64,000 nucleotides of DNA from Burkholderiaceae bacterium (lineage in GTDB: Bacteria; Pseudomonadota; Gammaproteobacteria; Burkholderiales; Burkholderiaceae). Made by a program: the position numbers and the translations under genes. The notes under the pieces are model-generated. The model was not told where the DNA came from, did no database searches, and saw only the letters and a list, made by a program, of their open reading frames with translations. How positions within the stretch are numbered: position 1 is the first letter of the stretch; the number at the start of each line of letters is the position of its first letter. The stretch lies in NCBI GenBank assembly GCA_947447945.1, contig CANFLR010000006.1:1-64000 (forward strand). Direction: 5' to 3'. This document shows positions 8,552-19,319 of this stretch, piece after piece.

Positions 8552-10132
8552 CTAGTAAATCTGTAGGCAGATTATCAAAATTCCAGCCAAAAAGCCGCCG
8601 GCAAACAGCAAAGTACCCACAATTAAGCGATGAGTACGCCTTTCCTGCTGCAAAAGCCCCTTTAAAACCTCCAGTTCAGGGGTTTTATCTTTTTTCAGCC
8701 CTTGCGATAAGCTTTCGGCAATCAAACGGGGCAAAGTGGGCAAAATTTTCGCCCATGAAGGCGCCTCGGTCTTCAGGCCATCTAGCAGTCCACGCCATCC
8801 CAGCTGCTGGCTAATCCATTTCTCCAAAATCGGTTTAGCCGTTTTCCAAAGGTCTAAATCGGGATCTAATTGCCGCGCTAGCCCCTCAACATTCAAAAGC
8901 GTTTTTTGTAATAAAGTGAGTTGCGGCTGAATCTCTACCTTAAAGCGACGAGAGGTCTGAAATAAACGCATCAACACAATGCCAAGGGAAATTTCTTTTA
9001 GAGGACGGTCAAAGTAAGGCTCACATACGGAGCGCACAGCCCCTTCCAATTCTTCCACACGGGTACTAGCCGGGACCCAACCAGACTCAATATGCAACTC
9101 AGCTACCCGGCGGTAATCGCGATTAAAAAACGCTAGAAAATTGAGGGCCAAATAATTCTTATCAGACTCACTGAGAGCGCCAACGATACCAAAATCCAAG
9201 GAAATGAATCGGCCAAAAGTTTCTGGCTCAAGGCTGATCATGATATTTCCAGGATGCATATCTGCATGAAAAAAACCATGCTCAAAAACTTGCGTGAAAA
9301 ATATTTCTATCCCATCCGCAGCCAATTTTTTGAAATCAACTCCTGCAGCACGGAGCTCTTCAGTACGGCCAATCGAGATGCCCTCCATGCGCTCCATCAC
9401 AATCACATTGGTATGGCATAGATCCCAATACATTTCTGGAATCATCAACTTTTTAGAGTCGATGAAATAGCGACGCAGTTGACTAGCGTTAGCTGCTTCA
9501 CGCATAAGATCTAGCTCGTCGTGCAAATAGGTATCAAATTCAGCGACGTTCTCGCGTGGCTTCAAGCGACGGCCATCTTCAGAGCTACGCTCGATGATTT
9601 TGGCCAAGTCATACATTAACGCAATATCACCCTCAATGACTGGCAAGATACCGGGACGTAAAACTTTAATAGCTACTGCACGATTAGTCCACTCAGGGTG
9701 CTTCTCTGTCTCACGCAAAATACCAAAATGCACCTGGGCTACAGAAGCACTGGCTACGGGGCTTGCATCGAAGCTAATAAATATTTCTTCAATCGGCCGT
9801 CCAAGAGCTGCTTCAATTAGCCGGCGAGATTCTTGATTTGAAAACGGCGGCACCTGATCCTGTAGCTTAGCAAGCTCATCAGCAATATCTTCAGGCAATA
9901 AATCTCGGCGCGTTGAAAGCACCTGTCCAAATTTCACAAAAATCGGCCCAAGAGCCTCTAGCGTCAGGCGGATACGAGCGCCCCTTGGTAAATCGGTATT
10001 CGGTGAGGCCCAGCAAAGAATTGTTAACAGGCCCCTGTGTATGCCAGGCTTTAAGTTATCGCGCAATAAAGGTAAAAGACCATAGCGCCAAGCGGTAAAG
10101 AAAATGAAACAAAGGCGGGCAATTCGACGCAC
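8552..10132 (-). CDS. ubiB: UbiB, atypical kinase-like ubiquinone synthesis protein
   Basis: 526 residues of the ABC1/ADCK/UbiB family. The diagnostic KxGQ motif is [14 protein letters not shown] near residue 67, followed by an alanine-rich loop (ASASVAQVH), [21 protein letters not shown] and [10 protein letters not shown]-terminal transmembrane helix ([19 protein letters not shown]) anchors it to the inner membrane. It is needed for the Ubi complex of coenzyme Q synthesis through ATPase activity. The start is a GTG three bases after the ubiJ stop. Confidence 0.95.
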   Translation of the reverse strand: MRRIARLCFIFFTAWRYGLLPLLRDNLKPGIHRGLLTILCWASPNTDLPRGARIRLTLEALGPIFVKFGQVLSTRRDLLPEDIADELAKLQDQVPPFSNQESRRLIEAALGRPIEEIFISFDASPVASASVAQVHFGILRETEKHPEWTNRAVAIKVLRPGILPVIEGDIALMYDLAKIIERSSEDGRRLKPRENVAEFDTYLHDELDLMREAANASQLRRYFIDSKKLMIPEMYWDLCHTNVIVMERMEGISIGRTEELRAAGVDFKKLAADGIEIFFTQVFEHGFFHADMHPGNIMISLEPETFGRFISLDFGIVGALSESDKNYLALNFLAFFNRDYRRVAELHIESGWVPASTRVEELEGAVRSVCEPYFDRPLKEISLGIVLMRLFQTSRRFKVEIQPQLTLLQKTLLNVEGLARQLDPDLDLWKTAKPILEKWISQQLGWRGLLDGLKTEAPSWAKILPTLPRLIAESLSQGLKKDKTPELEVLKGLLQQERRTHRLIVGTLLFAGGFLAGILIICLQIY

Positions 10133-10135
10133 GAT

Positions 10136-10753
10136 TTATTTGGCTTTCTGTGTTAGTAACTGAATACGCTTTTCCATGCGGTCAACCGCATCGCGCAATT
10201 CATTTAATTCATGCTTGCGATGCATGAAGTCTCTTTTATTAAGCAAGATCTTTCTTTCCTCGCTGACGTACTCTACGACATTACCCAGCAAATCCTTGGC
10301 CGCAGATCTGCCTCCTGAAACCAATTTTTTACCCTGGCGTACGGCAAAATTTGCAGGGGCATCGCCGATCAAACGGGCTAAATCTTCCTCATACTCCCAA
10401 CGCACCTGACCAACTAAGCGGCCTAATAGTTGAGCTAAATCAGCATCCCCTGAAATCTTCACAGCCTTGAAAGCCTGCTCACGTAATGTACCGGCACTGC
10501 CCACGAGATCACTTAAGGCCTTAGCAGATAACTCTAGTACGAGTGAACTTGTATCAGAGGGTTGCGATGCAGCTAATAAGCCCAAGGAAGTCACTTCAAC
10601 CGAGAAGTCATCTACGGGTAACTTTAAAAGAATGGTTTTACCAGCATGACGAGCCAGCTCTGCTTTCGCCCAAGGTTCACTCGTTAAAACATGATTAATC
10701 CCTCGGCAGGCAGCGCGAGCGGTAATGGTGTGAGTTGAAGAAACAGCATTCAT
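10136..10753 (-). CDS. ubiJ: UbiJ, ubiquinone synthesis accessory factor
   Basis: 205 residues from the chosen ATG at 10753. An SCP2-like lipid-binding domain occupies the first part (FSVEVTSLGLLAA, LELSAKALSDLV, VKISGDADLAQLLGRL). A C-terminal coiled coil follows (ELRDAVDRMEKRIQLL). UbiJ binds quinone intermediates and scaffolds the Ubi complex. An upstream in-frame start at 10795 would run straight through the terminator hairpin at 10771-10790, so the downstream ATG is preferred. It sits between the Tim44-like gene and ubiB. Confidence 0.9.
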   Translation of the reverse strand: MNAVSSTHTITARAACRGINHVLTSEPWAKAELARHAGKTILLKLPVDDFSVEVTSLGLLAASQPSDTSSLVLELSAKALSDLVGSAGTLREQAFKAVKISGDADLAQLLGRLVGQVRWEYEEDLARLIGDAPANFAVRQGKKLVSGGRSAAKDLLGNVVEYVSEERKILLNKRDFMHRKHELNELRDAVDRMEKRIQLLTQKAK

Positions 10754-10764
10754 AGGTGTTGAGT

Positions 10765-10790
10765 GTAAAAAACCCGCACAAGTGCGGGTT
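10765..10790 (-). terminator. Intrinsic terminator between the Tim44-like gene and ubiJ
   Basis: AACCCGCAC (10771-10779) and GTGCGGGTT (10782-10790) form a perfect 9-bp GC-rich stem with a 2-base loop; the adjoining A/T bases can open it to a tetraloop. On the minus strand it is followed by TTTTTT. It ends leftward transcripts of the Tim44-like gene only about 11 bases before the ubiJ start codon. Confidence 0.8.
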
Positions 10791-10812
10791 TCCAATGGAA
10801 AGTACTCTAAGC

Positions 10813-11697
10813 TTAAACCAACTGTTGAATACCCGCCAGTACCCAGCCCCCAGGACCTTCAACTGGTTTACTCAAATTCCAAATTTCTGAGAAGTTATTT
10901 GCAAGCGCGCCCTGCTGCTCACGAATCATGCCGCTAAAGTGGACGCTGCAGAAATAGGTATTCTCGGCCGTTTCAATACCCAAAAGCTTGGCTTGAATCG
11001 TTACTACATCTGTTTGATTGCTGCCATCAGTACGGCCAGCCAAATCCTGCTGAATAGTGGTGAACATCTCCAGAGTAGTAAATTCCCTCAAAGCAGCTAA
11101 ATCACCGTGATCCCAAGCCCTCTGAAGACCCACAAAATATTGTTTAGCATTTTCTAAGAATGCAGGCTCATCAAAACCTGGGGGCAAAGTTGACTTAAAA
11201 GGCTCTGGCTCTAGAGGTGTGCCAGCAAAGGCATTTGCAGTCGGATTAAATGCAGGCTCGCTTCTAGGAGCTTGATCATAACTTGTGCGGTGCACCGGGG
11301 CGCCTGACATCGCTGGCAGCAATTTTCTAATCACAAACATGATGGCAAAACCGGCTAAGGCAGCGATCAATAAACCGGTTATCAAAGAGGATGCTGCCTC
11401 ACCCATACCAAAATGAGATAAGAGATAGCCAATACCAAGACCTGCAGCTAAGCCACCAAGAATTCCGCCCATTCCACCAAAGCGACTGGGCGCTGGAGCT
11501 TGAGGCGCAGGTGCTGGCGCTGAAGGTTGAGCTTGTTGAATAGGTTTTTGTGCAGGTATTGCCTGTCTCTGTATTGGCGCACTGGGGGCTCTACCAAGAC
11601 TTCTTCCTCCACCCAAACGGGCCGCATCAACCTGACCAATCGTCGAAAATAATAAGACCAAACTAAACAGTACTATTTTGAAAAAATGCTTATTCAT
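10813..11697 (-). CDS. Tim44-like domain protein, exported or membrane-anchored
   Basis: 294 residues. A signal peptide (about 1-25, ending VDAA) is followed by a Gln/Pro/Ala-rich low-complexity linker, a glycine-rich stretch GGMGGILGGLAAGLGIGYLL, a transmembrane helix around 105-125 and a C-terminal Tim44-like domain (about 170-294). The mitochondrial relative tethers import machinery; the bacterial role is unknown. Its place between ubiE and ubiJ is conserved in my memory of related genomes. It has its own terminator. Confidence 0.85.
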   Translation of the reverse strand: MNKHFFKIVLFSLVLLFSTIGQVDAARLGGGRSLGRAPSAPIQRQAIPAQKPIQQAQPSAPAPAPQAPAPSRFGGMGGILGGLAAGLGIGYLLSHFGMGEAASSLITGLLIAALAGFAIMFVIRKLLPAMSGAPVHRTSYDQAPRSEPAFNPTANAFAGTPLEPEPFKSTLPPGFDEPAFLENAKQYFVGLQRAWDHGDLAALREFTTLEMFTTIQQDLAGRTDGSNQTDVVTIQAKLLGIETAENTYFCSVHFSGMIREQQGALANNFSEIWNLSKPVEGPGGWVLAGIQQLV

Positions 11698-11745
11698 AAT
11701 ATTTACCCCTTATTGAACTTCCATTAAGCACTTCAGACAAACACA

Positions 11746-12489
11746 TCAGTATTTAATACCAATATGAAGGGCAACGATACCCCCAGTCATTCTGTGGGTA
11801 TCTACTTCATCAAAACCAACGCCAAGCATGATGTCTTTTAGGGTATCCGCATCTGGGTGCATGCGGATTGATTCCGCCAAATACCGATAACTTTCTGAAT
11901 CCTGAGCAATCTTTTCTCCTAGCCAGGGCAGAACCTTAAATGAATAGGCATCATATATAGGCTGCAGGAATGCATCGGGCTTTGAAAACTCCAAGACTAA
12001 TACACGTCCCCCTGGCTTAATGACTCGACACATTTCACCTAAAGCCACATCTTTATGCGTCATGTTCCGTAAACCGAAGGCTACCGTAACAACATCAAAA
12101 TGATTATTAGGAAAAGGAATTTTCTCTGCGTCAAATTGAACACATGGCAATGCCAAACCTTGATCAAGCAAGCGATCACGACCAACCCCTAGCATCGATG
12201 CATTGATGTCACTTAACCAAACCTGCGCATCGGGATTCTGACCCCAAACCACTGCTTTAGCAAAGGCAGCTGCTAAATCACCAGTACCGCCAGCAATATC
12301 TAATACTTTTTGACCTGGGCGCACTTGAGCACGAGCAATCGTGATTTTTTTCCAAATACGATGCAAACCAAATGACATTAAATCATTCATCACATCATAT
12401 TTACTAGCTACTGAATGGAACACTTCTGCAACCTTGCCGGCTTTCTCAGCTTCATCCACGCTCTGATAGCCAAAATGGGTTTTACTCAT
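11746..12489 (-). CDS. ubiE: UbiE, demethylmenaquinone/2-methoxy-benzoquinol methyltransferase
   Basis: SAM-dependent C-methyltransferase of ubiquinone synthesis. Motif I is [12 protein letters not shown], motif [15 protein letters not shown] and motif [16 protein letters not shown]; the C-terminal [11 protein letters not shown] is typical. About 247 residues from the ATG at 12489, whose A is also the last base of the DUF971 gene's TGA, a coupling overlap. A start five codons earlier lies inside that gene and is less likely. Confidence 0.96.
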   Translation of the reverse strand: MSKTHFGYQSVDEAEKAGKVAEVFHSVASKYDVMNDLMSFGLHRIWKKITIARAQVRPGQKVLDIAGGTGDLAAAFAKAVVWGQNPDAQVWLSDINASMLGVGRDRLLDQGLALPCVQFDAEKIPFPNNHFDVVTVAFGLRNMTHKDVALGEMCRVIKPGGRVLVLEFSKPDAFLQPIYDAYSFKVLPWLGEKIAQDSESYRYLAESIRMHPDADTLKDIMLGVGFDEVDTHRMTGGIVALHIGIKY

Positions 12490-12887
12490 CAATGACTTCC
12501 GCAAGAATGGTCATGCATATGATCTTTTGCCATCATGGGCGCATCACGATCAAGGCCCGCAGCAGCCAATTTATCTAAATGCTCTTTCCATAATTGTTCT
12601 TGGTTTTCGCACAAGTGCTGCAAGTAATCCCAGGAATATAAGCCGGTATCGTGCCCATCAGAAAAGCTGGGCTTTAAGGCGTAGTGGCCTACTGGCTCTA
12701 GATTGGCAATCAATACTTCGCGCTTGCCAGTTTGGAGAGTTTCTTGTCCAGGCCCATGACCGCGTACTTCAGCTGATGGCGATAATACTCTGAGCAACTC
12801 AAAAGGCAAACGATAAGTATTGCCATTTTCATATGAGAGCTCCAATACTTTAGATTGCTGATGCACCACAATGTTATTAGGAATCAT
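12489..12887 (-). CDS. DUF971 family protein with His/Cys-rich tail
   Basis: 132 residues. The DUF971 domain (about 8-105), also found at the N-terminus of gamma-butyrobetaine hydroxylases, shows [17 protein letters not shown], the [23 protein letters not shown] block and a conserved WD. The last ten residues, [10 protein letters not shown], could bind metal. Role unknown; some relatives are thought to act in Fe-S or quinone pathways. It overlaps its upstream neighbour's stop and ubiE's start by one base each. Confidence 0.85.
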   Translation of the reverse strand: MIPNNIVVHQQSKVLELSYENGNTYRLPFELLRVLSPSAEVRGHGPGQETLQTGKREVLIANLEPVGHYALKPSFSDGHDTGLYSWDYLQHLCENQEQLWKEHLDKLAAAGLDRDAPMMAKDHMHDHSCGSH

Positions 12888-15800
12888 TAAACCAATACCC
12901 TTTCAATGCCGCCTTGATTAGCCTTGGTAACGTAGTCTTCCATCCAATTTTTACCCAATAATTTTTGCGCCATCTCAACCACAATGTAATCAGCAGTGGT
13001 GTCACTGTCCGCATTAAAACGGCTTAAGCCCTGTAAGCAAGATGGGCAGCTAGTCAACACCTTAACATTATCTGCATCGCCAGGGATAGCGTCTTTACGC
13101 AATTCATTGGCTGCCTTCTCCATCTCGATTTGCTTGCGAAAACGCACTTGGGTAGAAATATCAGGACGCGTCACAGCAAGTGTGCCTGACTCTCCACAGC
13201 ATCGATCATTCTTCTTAATAGCTTTGCCGTCCTTCATGCCAATCAATTCATTGACTGTTTTCATGGGATCTTGCAATTTCATCGGCGAATGACATGGATC
13301 GTGATACATATACTTCACACCAGAAACATCAGAGAGTTTAACGCCCTTCTCCAGCAAATATTCATGGATATCAATAATGCGACAACCGGGGAAGATCTGC
13401 TCAAATTGATAACCCGCCAATTGATCATAGCAAGTACCGCAAGACACAACCACTGTCTTGATATCTAAATAGTTCAAAGTATTAGCGACGCGGTGGAACA
13501 GCACGCGATTATCCGTAATGATTTTCTCGGCTTTATCGAAGTCACCATTACCACGCTGGGGATAGCCACAACATAAATAACCTGGCGGCAGGACTGTTTG
13601 CACACCCACATTCCACAGCATTGCCTGAGTGGCAAGACCCACCTGAGAGAAAAGGCGTTCAGAACCGCATCCAGGGAAATAAAAAACCGCTTCAGTATCA
13701 GCAGAAGTAGTTTGGGGATCCCGAATAATCGGTACGTAGTCCGCATCCTCAATATCCAATAAAGCACGCGCCGTCTTCTTTGGCAAGTTACCAGGCATTT
13801 TCTTATTCACAAAGAAAATAACCTGCTCCTTCACGCTAGGCTTACCTACCGTAGCAGGAGGATGAGCTGTTTGCTTGCGAGCAAATTTGCGCAAAACATC
13901 ATTACCAAAACGCTGGACTTTATATCCCCAACCAATCATTGTTTTGCGAGCCAAGTTAATGGTTTCTGGGCTAGTGGCATTTAAGAAGAACATCGAGGCG
14001 GCGGTACCTGGATTAAAGCGTTGCTGACCCATCTTACGCAATAAATTGCGCATATTCATGGTGACATCACCAAAGTCAATATTCACTGGACAAGGCGTTA
14101 AGCACTTATGACAGACAGTACAGTGCGCAGCGACGTCATCAAACATCTCCCAATGACGAATCGATATACCCCGACGAGTTTGCTCTTCATACAAAAAGGC
14201 CTCAATCAAGAGTGAGGTTGCCAAAATCTTATCGCGTGGGCTATAGAGTAAATTCGCACGTGGCACATGGGTAGAGCAAACGGGTTTGCACTTACCGCAA
14301 CGCAAGCAATCCTTAACACTATCAGCAATTGCGCCAATATCACTTTGCTGCATGATGATGGATTCGTGCCCCATTAAGCCAAAGCTTGGTGTGTAGGCTA
14401 GACTCAGGTTGGCGTTAGGCATTAACTTGCCCTTATTGAATCGCCCCTCTGGGTCAACGCGATTCTTATAACTACGAAAATCTTTTAACTCTGCTTCAGT
14501 CAGATATTCAAGTTTGGTAATACCAATGCCGTGCTCGCCAGAAATAACGCCATCCAAAGAACGCGCTAAAGCCATAATCCGATCAACTGCGTGATGCGCA
14601 TCTTGCAACATCTCATAGTCATCGGAGTTGACAGGAATATTCGTGTGAACATTACCATCGCCTGCATGCATATGCAAAGCGACAAATACCCGCTTACGCA
14701 GGATCTTCTTATGAATGCTTTCTAGCTCGTTCAAAATGGGTTCAAACGCCAACCCACCAAAAATAATTCTTAATTCAGAGCGCACCTCCTCTTTCCAGGA
14801 TGCGCGTAAGGTGTAATTCTGTAATTGGGGGAAGTGTGTATTCATCTGAGTTAACCACTCAGACCACCGTCCCCTAACTTTGGCAATTAATTCCAGGGCC
14901 TGCTGAACGCGATCGCCCAAGATTTCTGCAGTGGCGATCTCATACTCTTCATCACTCTTCCCTAATGGTAGTGAGCTTTTTTTCAGGAACAGCTCTAGTC
15001 CATCTAAGACTTGTAATTTATTTTTGAGGGAGAGTTCAATATTGATGCGCTCTATACCCTCGGTGTACTCACCCATCCGCGGCAATGGAATCACCACATC
15101 TTCATTAATCTTGAACGCGTTAGTATGGCGCGCAATAGCTGCAGTACGAGCACGATCTAGCCAAAACTTTTTCCGGGCTTCTGCACTCACGGCAACAAAG
15201 CCCTCGCCAACACGCAAATTGGCCATGCGCACAACTTCACTTGTGGCGGCGGCTACAGCCTCTTCATCATCGCCTGCAATATCACCAATCAATACCATCT
15301 TCGGCATGCTATTGCGCTTTGACTTGGTGGAATAGCCTACCGCTCTCAAATAGCGATCATCTAAATGCTCAAGACCAGCTAAGATTGGGCCACCTTGTTT
15401 GCTTAAGTTATCAAGGTAAGCCTTAATCTCAACAATGCTGGGTATTGCTTCGCGCGCTTGTCCAAAAAACTCGAGGCAAACTGTTCGCATGAATTTAGGC
15501 ATACGATGCAATATCCAAGTGGCGCTCGTGATTAAACCGTCACAACCCTCTTTTTGAACGCCTGGTAGCCCCGATAAAAATTTATCGGTAACATCCTTGC
15601 CTAAGCCTTCTTTACGAAAACGCTTACCCTCTACTTCAAGTAATTCTTTTTTAAGAATCCGCTGACCGGGCTGACTAGTACCTTCAGACCAAGTTAACTG
15701 AAAACGTACCTTTTCGACTTCATGAATCTTGCCTAGATTGTGATCAAGGCGCTCCACATCCAGCCAATTCCCTTGAGGATCGACCATACGCCAGCTAGCC

Positions 15801-16735
15801 AAGTTATCTAGCGCGGTACCCCAAAGTACCGCCTTCTTGCCGCCAGCATTCATGGCAATATTCCCACCGATACAACTTGCATCAGCGGAAGTGGGATCAA
15901 CAGCAAAGACCAGCCCGGCATGCTCTGCAGCGTCAGCTACTCGGCGCGTCACAACGCCGGCACCAGTAAATATCGTTGGCACCTCATGGGCAAGCCCAGC
16001 TAATGTCGCAGACCTAACACCACCGATATCTTGTAATTTCTCGGTATTGATCACTGCAGACATGGCGTACAAAGGAATTGCACCACCGGTGTAGCCCGTA
16101 CCGCCGCCGCGAGGAATAATCGTCAAGCCCAGCTCAATACATGCTTTTACAAGCCCAGGAATTTCAGACTCATAGTCTGGCTTAAGAACGACCAAGGGAA
16201 ACTCGACACGCCAGTCGGTGGCATCTGTCACATGCGCCGCACGTGATACCCCATCAAAACAAATATTATCTGCAGCGGTATGACGACCTAAATCTTTTTT
16301 AGCCCGTTTACGAATCTGTTCAACTTCTTTAAAGCCACTCTCAAAGTTTTCGACAGCTCGACTTGCCGCATTTAATAAAATCTCGACTTGACTTGCTGAG
16401 TCTGCACTAGAGCGCTTTTTAACCTCGCCTAAGCGATGCCAAAGTGCATCAATCAACAATTGACGGCGATTGACGTTATCTAACAAGTCATCTTGTAAAA
16501 AGGGGTTGCGCTGGACGACCCAGATATCACCCAGAATTTCAAACAACATCCGGGCAGAGCGGCCGGTCCGGCGTACCCCACGCAAGTCATTTAGAACACG
16601 CCATGACTCCTCACCTAAAAGGCGAATCACGATTTCTCGATCTGAAAAAGAGGTGTAGTTGTAGGGAATTTCACGCAAACGAGGCAAGCTCGCCTCGGCG
16701 TCCAACAACTGGTTCAAAGCTAATGGTGCGTTCAT
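12887..16735 (-). CDS. Giant FAD/Fe-S dehydrogenase (DUF3683, FAD-linked oxidase, CCG domains)
   Basis: 1282 residues in one frame. The order is: N-terminal DUF3683-like region (1-170); FAD-binding type 4 domain with [14 protein letters not shown] and [23 protein letters not shown]-linked oxidase C-terminal domain with [15 protein letters not shown] and [10 protein letters not shown]; two [4Fe-4S] motifs [11 protein letters not shown] and [12 protein letters not shown]; and two cysteine-rich CCG modules ([16 protein letters not shown]). It resembles a fusion of a GlcD/Dld flavoprotein with a GlpC/GlcF iron-sulfur subunit. That suggests a 2-hydroxy-acid:quinone oxidoreductase; the substrate is not determinable. 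Confidence 0.9.
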   Translation of the reverse strand: MNAPLALNQLLDAEASLPRLREIPYNYTSFSDREIVIRLLGEESWRVLNDLRGVRRTGRSARMLFEILGDIWVVQRNPFLQDDLLDNVNRRQLLIDALWHRLGEVKKRSSADSASQVEILLNAASRAVENFESGFKEVEQIRKRAKKDLGRHTAADNICFDGVSRAAHVTDATDWRVEFPLVVLKPDYESEIPGLVKACIELGLTIIPRGGGTGYTGGAIPLYAMSAVINTEKLQDIGGVRSATLAGLAHEVPTIFTGAGVVTRRVADAAEHAGLVFAVDPTSADASCIGGNIAMNAGGKKAVLWGTALDNLASWRMVDPQGNWLDVERLDHNLGKIHEVEKVRFQLTWSEGTSQPGQRILKKELLEVEGKRFRKEGLGKDVTDKFLSGLPGVQKEGCDGLITSATWILHRMPKFMRTVCLEFFGQAREAIPSIVEIKAYLDNLSKQGGPILAGLEHLDDRYLRAVGYSTKSKRNSMPKMVLIGDIAGDDEEAVAAATSEVVRMANLRVGEGFVAVSAEARKKFWLDRARTAAIARHTNAFKINEDVVIPLPRMGEYTEGIERINIELSLKNKLQVLDGLELFLKKSSLPLGKSDEEYEIATAEILGDRVQQALELIAKVRGRWSEWLTQMNTHFPQLQNYTLRASWKEEVRSELRIIFGGLAFEPILNELESIHKKILRKRVFVALHMHAGDGNVHTNIPVNSDDYEMLQDAHHAVDRIMALARSLDGVISGEHGIGITKLEYLTEAELKDFRSYKNRVDPEGRFNKGKLMPNANLSLAYTPSFGLMGHESIIMQQSDIGAIADSVKDCLRCGKCKPVCSTHVPRANLLYSPRDKILATSLLIEAFLYEEQTRRGISIRHWEMFDDVAAHCTVCHKCLTPCPVNIDFGDVTMNMRNLLRKMGQQRFNPGTAASMFFLNATSPETINLARKTMIGWGYKVQRFGNDVLRKFARKQTAHPPATVGKPSVKEQVIFFVNKKMPGNLPKKTARALLDIEDADYVPIIRDPQTTSADTEAVFYFPGCGSERLFSQVGLATQAMLWNVGVQTVLPPGYLCCGYPQRGNGDFDKAEKIITDNRVLFHRVANTLNYLDIKTVVVSCGTCYDQLAGYQFEQIFPGCRIIDIHEYLLEKGVKLSDVSGVKYMYHDPCHSPMKLQDPMKTVNELIGMKDGKAIKKNDRCCGESGTLAVTRPDISTQVRFRKQIEMEKAANELRKDAIPGDADNVKVLTSCPSCLQGLSRFNADSDTTADYIVVEMAQKLLGKNWMEDYVTKANQGGIERVLV

Positions 16736-16869
16736 AGCGTCATATTTGGTAAATAAACATTTTAATTGAGCAATCCTGATATTGGCAGGAAATAGGCAAA
16801 GATGTTGGGGGAAGGGATAAACCCTTTCAAATCTAAGGGCTTAGGACGCATCCGTGGTACGCTCATCAG

Positions 16870-18390
16870 ATGGCAACGAATTATTTAAAGAAAATTTTAT
16901 CTGCCCGGGTCTACGATGTAGCTAGGGAAACTGAGCTTGAGTTAGCCCCAGAACTCAGCAAGCGTTTAGGCAACCAGGTTTTGCTCAAAAGAGAGGATAA
17001 CCAGCCGGTTTTCTCTTTTAAACTCCGGGGCGCCTACAACAAAATGGCTCATTTATCCCCTGCAGCCTTAAAACGGGGGGTTATCGCAGCTTCTGCAGGC
17101 AATCATGCTCAAGGCGTAGCTCTAGCAGCCGCCAAAATGAAGTGCAAAGCAGTCATCGTGATGCCAACAACCACCCCGAGCGTGAAAATTGATGCTGTAA
17201 AAGCGCGCGGTGGCTCTTGGGTAGAAATCATCCTCCACGGTGATTCTTATAGTGACGCCTTTCAGTATTCAGAGTTGCTGGAGAAAAAACGTGGCCTAAG
17301 CTTTGTTCACCCCTTTGATGATCCTGATGTGATTGCGGGGCAAGGCACAATTGCCGAGGAAATCTTTCGGCAACATCCAGAGCCAATTGATGCCATTTTT
17401 GTCGCAATTGGTGGAGGTGGACTAATTGCGGGAATTGGTGAGTATGTCAAAGCGGTAAGCCCTAAGACAAAAGTAATTGGTGTTCAATCTGTCGACTCGG
17501 ACGCCATGAAGCGCTCTCTCAAGGCAAATAAACGTATTGAGATGAAGGATGTTGGCCTATTTTCTGATGGTACTGCAGTCAAACTAGTAGGCAAAGAGAC
17601 CTTCCGTATTTGCAAACGCGTAGTCGATGACATCATTACTGTTGATACTGATGAAATCTGTGCGGCTATCAATGACGTCTTTACCGATACCCGCAGCATT
17701 CTCGAGCCTGCGGGCGCCCTAGCTATAGCCGGCATGAAGAAGTTCGTAGGAAAACATAAAACTAAAAATAAAACTTTAGTAGCGATCGCTTGCGGTGCCA
17801 ATATGAATTTCAGTCGTTTGCGCTTCGTGGCTGAACGTGCTGATGTGGGTGAATTCCGCGAGGCCGTATTTGCGGTAACCATCCCAGAGGAGCGTGGCTC
17901 ATTCAAACGCTTCTGCGAGTTGCTTGGCAAACGCAATGTAACTGAATTTAATTACCGTATTGCTGATGGTAGCCAAGCGCATATTTTTGTTGGTATTGGC
18001 ACGCAGAAGGCTGGCGATAGCGCCACTATTGCGAAGCACTTTATCAAAGCAAAATTTGCAACAATTGATCTCACTCATGATGAGTTAGCCAAGTCACACT
18101 TACGTCATATGGTTGGCGGACACTCCGCACTCGCTAAAGATGAATTGCTGTATCGCTTTGAATTCCCAGAGCGCCCGGGCGCATTGATGAAGTTTTTAAC
18201 CAGTATGGCTCCCAATTGGAATATCAGTCTTTTTCATTATCGTAATCATGGCGCTGACTATGGGCGCATTCTCGTAGGTATTCAAGTGCCAAAGAATGAA
18301 CAGCCTAAATTTCAAAAATTCTTGGCTACACTGGGCTACCCCCACTGGGATGAAAGCAAAAATCCCGCCTATCGCCTATTCTTAAAATAA
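16870..18390 (+). CDS. ilvA: Threonine ammonia-lyase, biosynthetic
   Basis: 506 residues. PLP-dependent deamination of threonine to 2-oxobutyrate, the first step to isoleucine. The PLP lysine is K51 in SFKLRGAYNKM; the phosphate-binding glycine loop is AIGGGGLIAGIG. Two C-terminal ACT-like regulatory domains (about 330-500; GSFKRFCELLG and ERPGALMKFL) mark the isoleucine-inhibited biosynthetic form. It diverges from the giant dehydrogenase gene across 134 bases in which I could not define a convincing promoter. The 5'-nucleotidase gene follows by 1 base. Confidence 0.96.
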   Translation: MATNYLKKILSARVYDVARETELELAPELSKRLGNQVLLKREDNQPVFSFKLRGAYNKMAHLSPAALKRGVIAASAGNHAQGVALAAAKMKCKAVIVMPTTTPSVKIDAVKARGGSWVEIILHGDSYSDAFQYSELLEKKRGLSFVHPFDDPDVIAGQGTIAEEIFRQHPEPIDAIFVAIGGGGLIAGIGEYVKAVSPKTKVIGVQSVDSDAMKRSLKANKRIEMKDVGLFSDGTAVKLVGKETFRICKRVVDDIITVDTDEICAAINDVFTDTRSILEPAGALAIAGMKKFVGKHKTKNKTLVAIACGANMNFSRLRFVAERADVGEFREAVFAVTIPEERGSFKRFCELLGKRNVTEFNYRIADGSQAHIFVGIGTQKAGDSATIAKHFIKAKFATIDLTHDELAKSHLRHMVGGHSALAKDELLYRFEFPERPGALMKFLTSMAPNWNISLFHYRNHGADYGRILVGIQVPKNEQPKFQKFLATLGYPHWDESKNPAYRLFLK

Positions 18391-18391
18391 A

Positions 18392-19300
18392 ATGTCCTTC
18401 ACACTTACCGGAAAACTCGTCGTTGCGATTTCTTCGCGCGCCCTGTTTGATTTCGAAGAAGAAAATCGCATCTTTGAAGCAACAGACGATAGCGCCTATA
18501 TGAAATTACAACTTGAGCGCCTCGGTAAGGCGGCGCAAACTGGCGTAGCTTTTCCACTAGTGAAAAAACTGCTGGCCTTTAATGAAGAGGGTGAGCAGCG
18601 CGTCGAAGTCGTCATTCTGTCTCGCAATGATCCTGTTAGTGGTTTGCGCGTATTCCGCTCCGCAGAGCACCACGGCCTACATTTGGAGCGAGGCGTATTT
18701 ACTAGGGGTCGTCCTCCATACCACTACCTGCGCTCATTGCACGCCAACCTTTTTCTATCAGCGAATGAAGATGATGTACGCGCCACTATCGAGGCGGGCT
18801 TTCCGGCGGCACGCGTATATCCAGAGTCCAGTAAAACCGCTGAATCACACCCTAACGAAATCCGCATTGCTTTTGACGGAGATGCTGTACTGTTCTCAGA
18901 TGAAGCTGAACAAGTTTTTCAAAACAAAGGGCTTGAAGCCTTTGTCGACCATGAAAGCAAAAAGGCTGCCATCCCTTTGCCACCTGGCCCCTTCAAACCT
19001 TTGCTAGAAGCACTTCACAGACTGCAACGCTCTACCAGCGAAAAGGGAATGCGCATTCGTACTGCATTGGTTACGGCACGTTCAGCCCCAGCACATGAAA
19101 GAGCGATTCGCACTCTGATGGCCTGGGGTGTTGATGTAGATGAAGCGATGTTCTTGGGCGGACTCTCGAAGAGTGAATTCCTCCGTGAATTTGAACCTGA
19201 TTTTTTCTTTGACGATCAAACTGGTCACTGCCAATCAGCGGCATCGGTTGCGCCAACTGGGCATGTAGTATCAGGCGTATCCAATAAACTAAAAAACTAA
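18392..19300 (+). CDS. Cytosolic 5'-nucleotidase family protein
   Basis: 302 residues matching the 5'-nucleotidase family related to eukaryotic cN-I: LVVAISSRALFD near the N-terminus, ILSRNDPVSGLRVF, then IRIAFDGDAVLFSDEAE, ALVTARSAPAHERAIRT and DFFFDDQTGHCQSA. The HAD-type catalytic acids appear to be in FDGDAVLF. It would dephosphorylate nucleoside monophosphates. It begins one base after ilvA, so the two are co-transcribed; queF follows 19 bases on. Confidence 0.85.
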   Translation: MSFTLTGKLVVAISSRALFDFEEENRIFEATDDSAYMKLQLERLGKAAQTGVAFPLVKKLLAFNEEGEQRVEVVILSRNDPVSGLRVFRSAEHHGLHLERGVFTRGRPPYHYLRSLHANLFLSANEDDVRATIEAGFPAARVYPESSKTAESHPNEIRIAFDGDAVLFSDEAEQVFQNKGLEAFVDHESKKAAIPLPPGPFKPLLEALHRLQRSTSEKGMRIRTALVTARSAPAHERAIRTLMAWGVDVDEAMFLGGLSKSEFLREFEPDFFFDDQTGHCQSAASVAPTGHVVSGVSNKLKN

Positions 19301-19319
19301 AAATACATCAACCGATTCA

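Noticed and set aside
10136-10795. Longer UbiJ with 14 extra N-terminal residues
   Set aside because: The extra codons pass through a perfect terminator hairpin and do not resemble the family.
14931-15335. Rightward 134-residue open frame inside the giant dehydrogenase gene
   Set aside because: Low-complexity Ser/Ala/Arg translation antisense to a well-conserved FAD-linked oxidase domain; a shadow frame.
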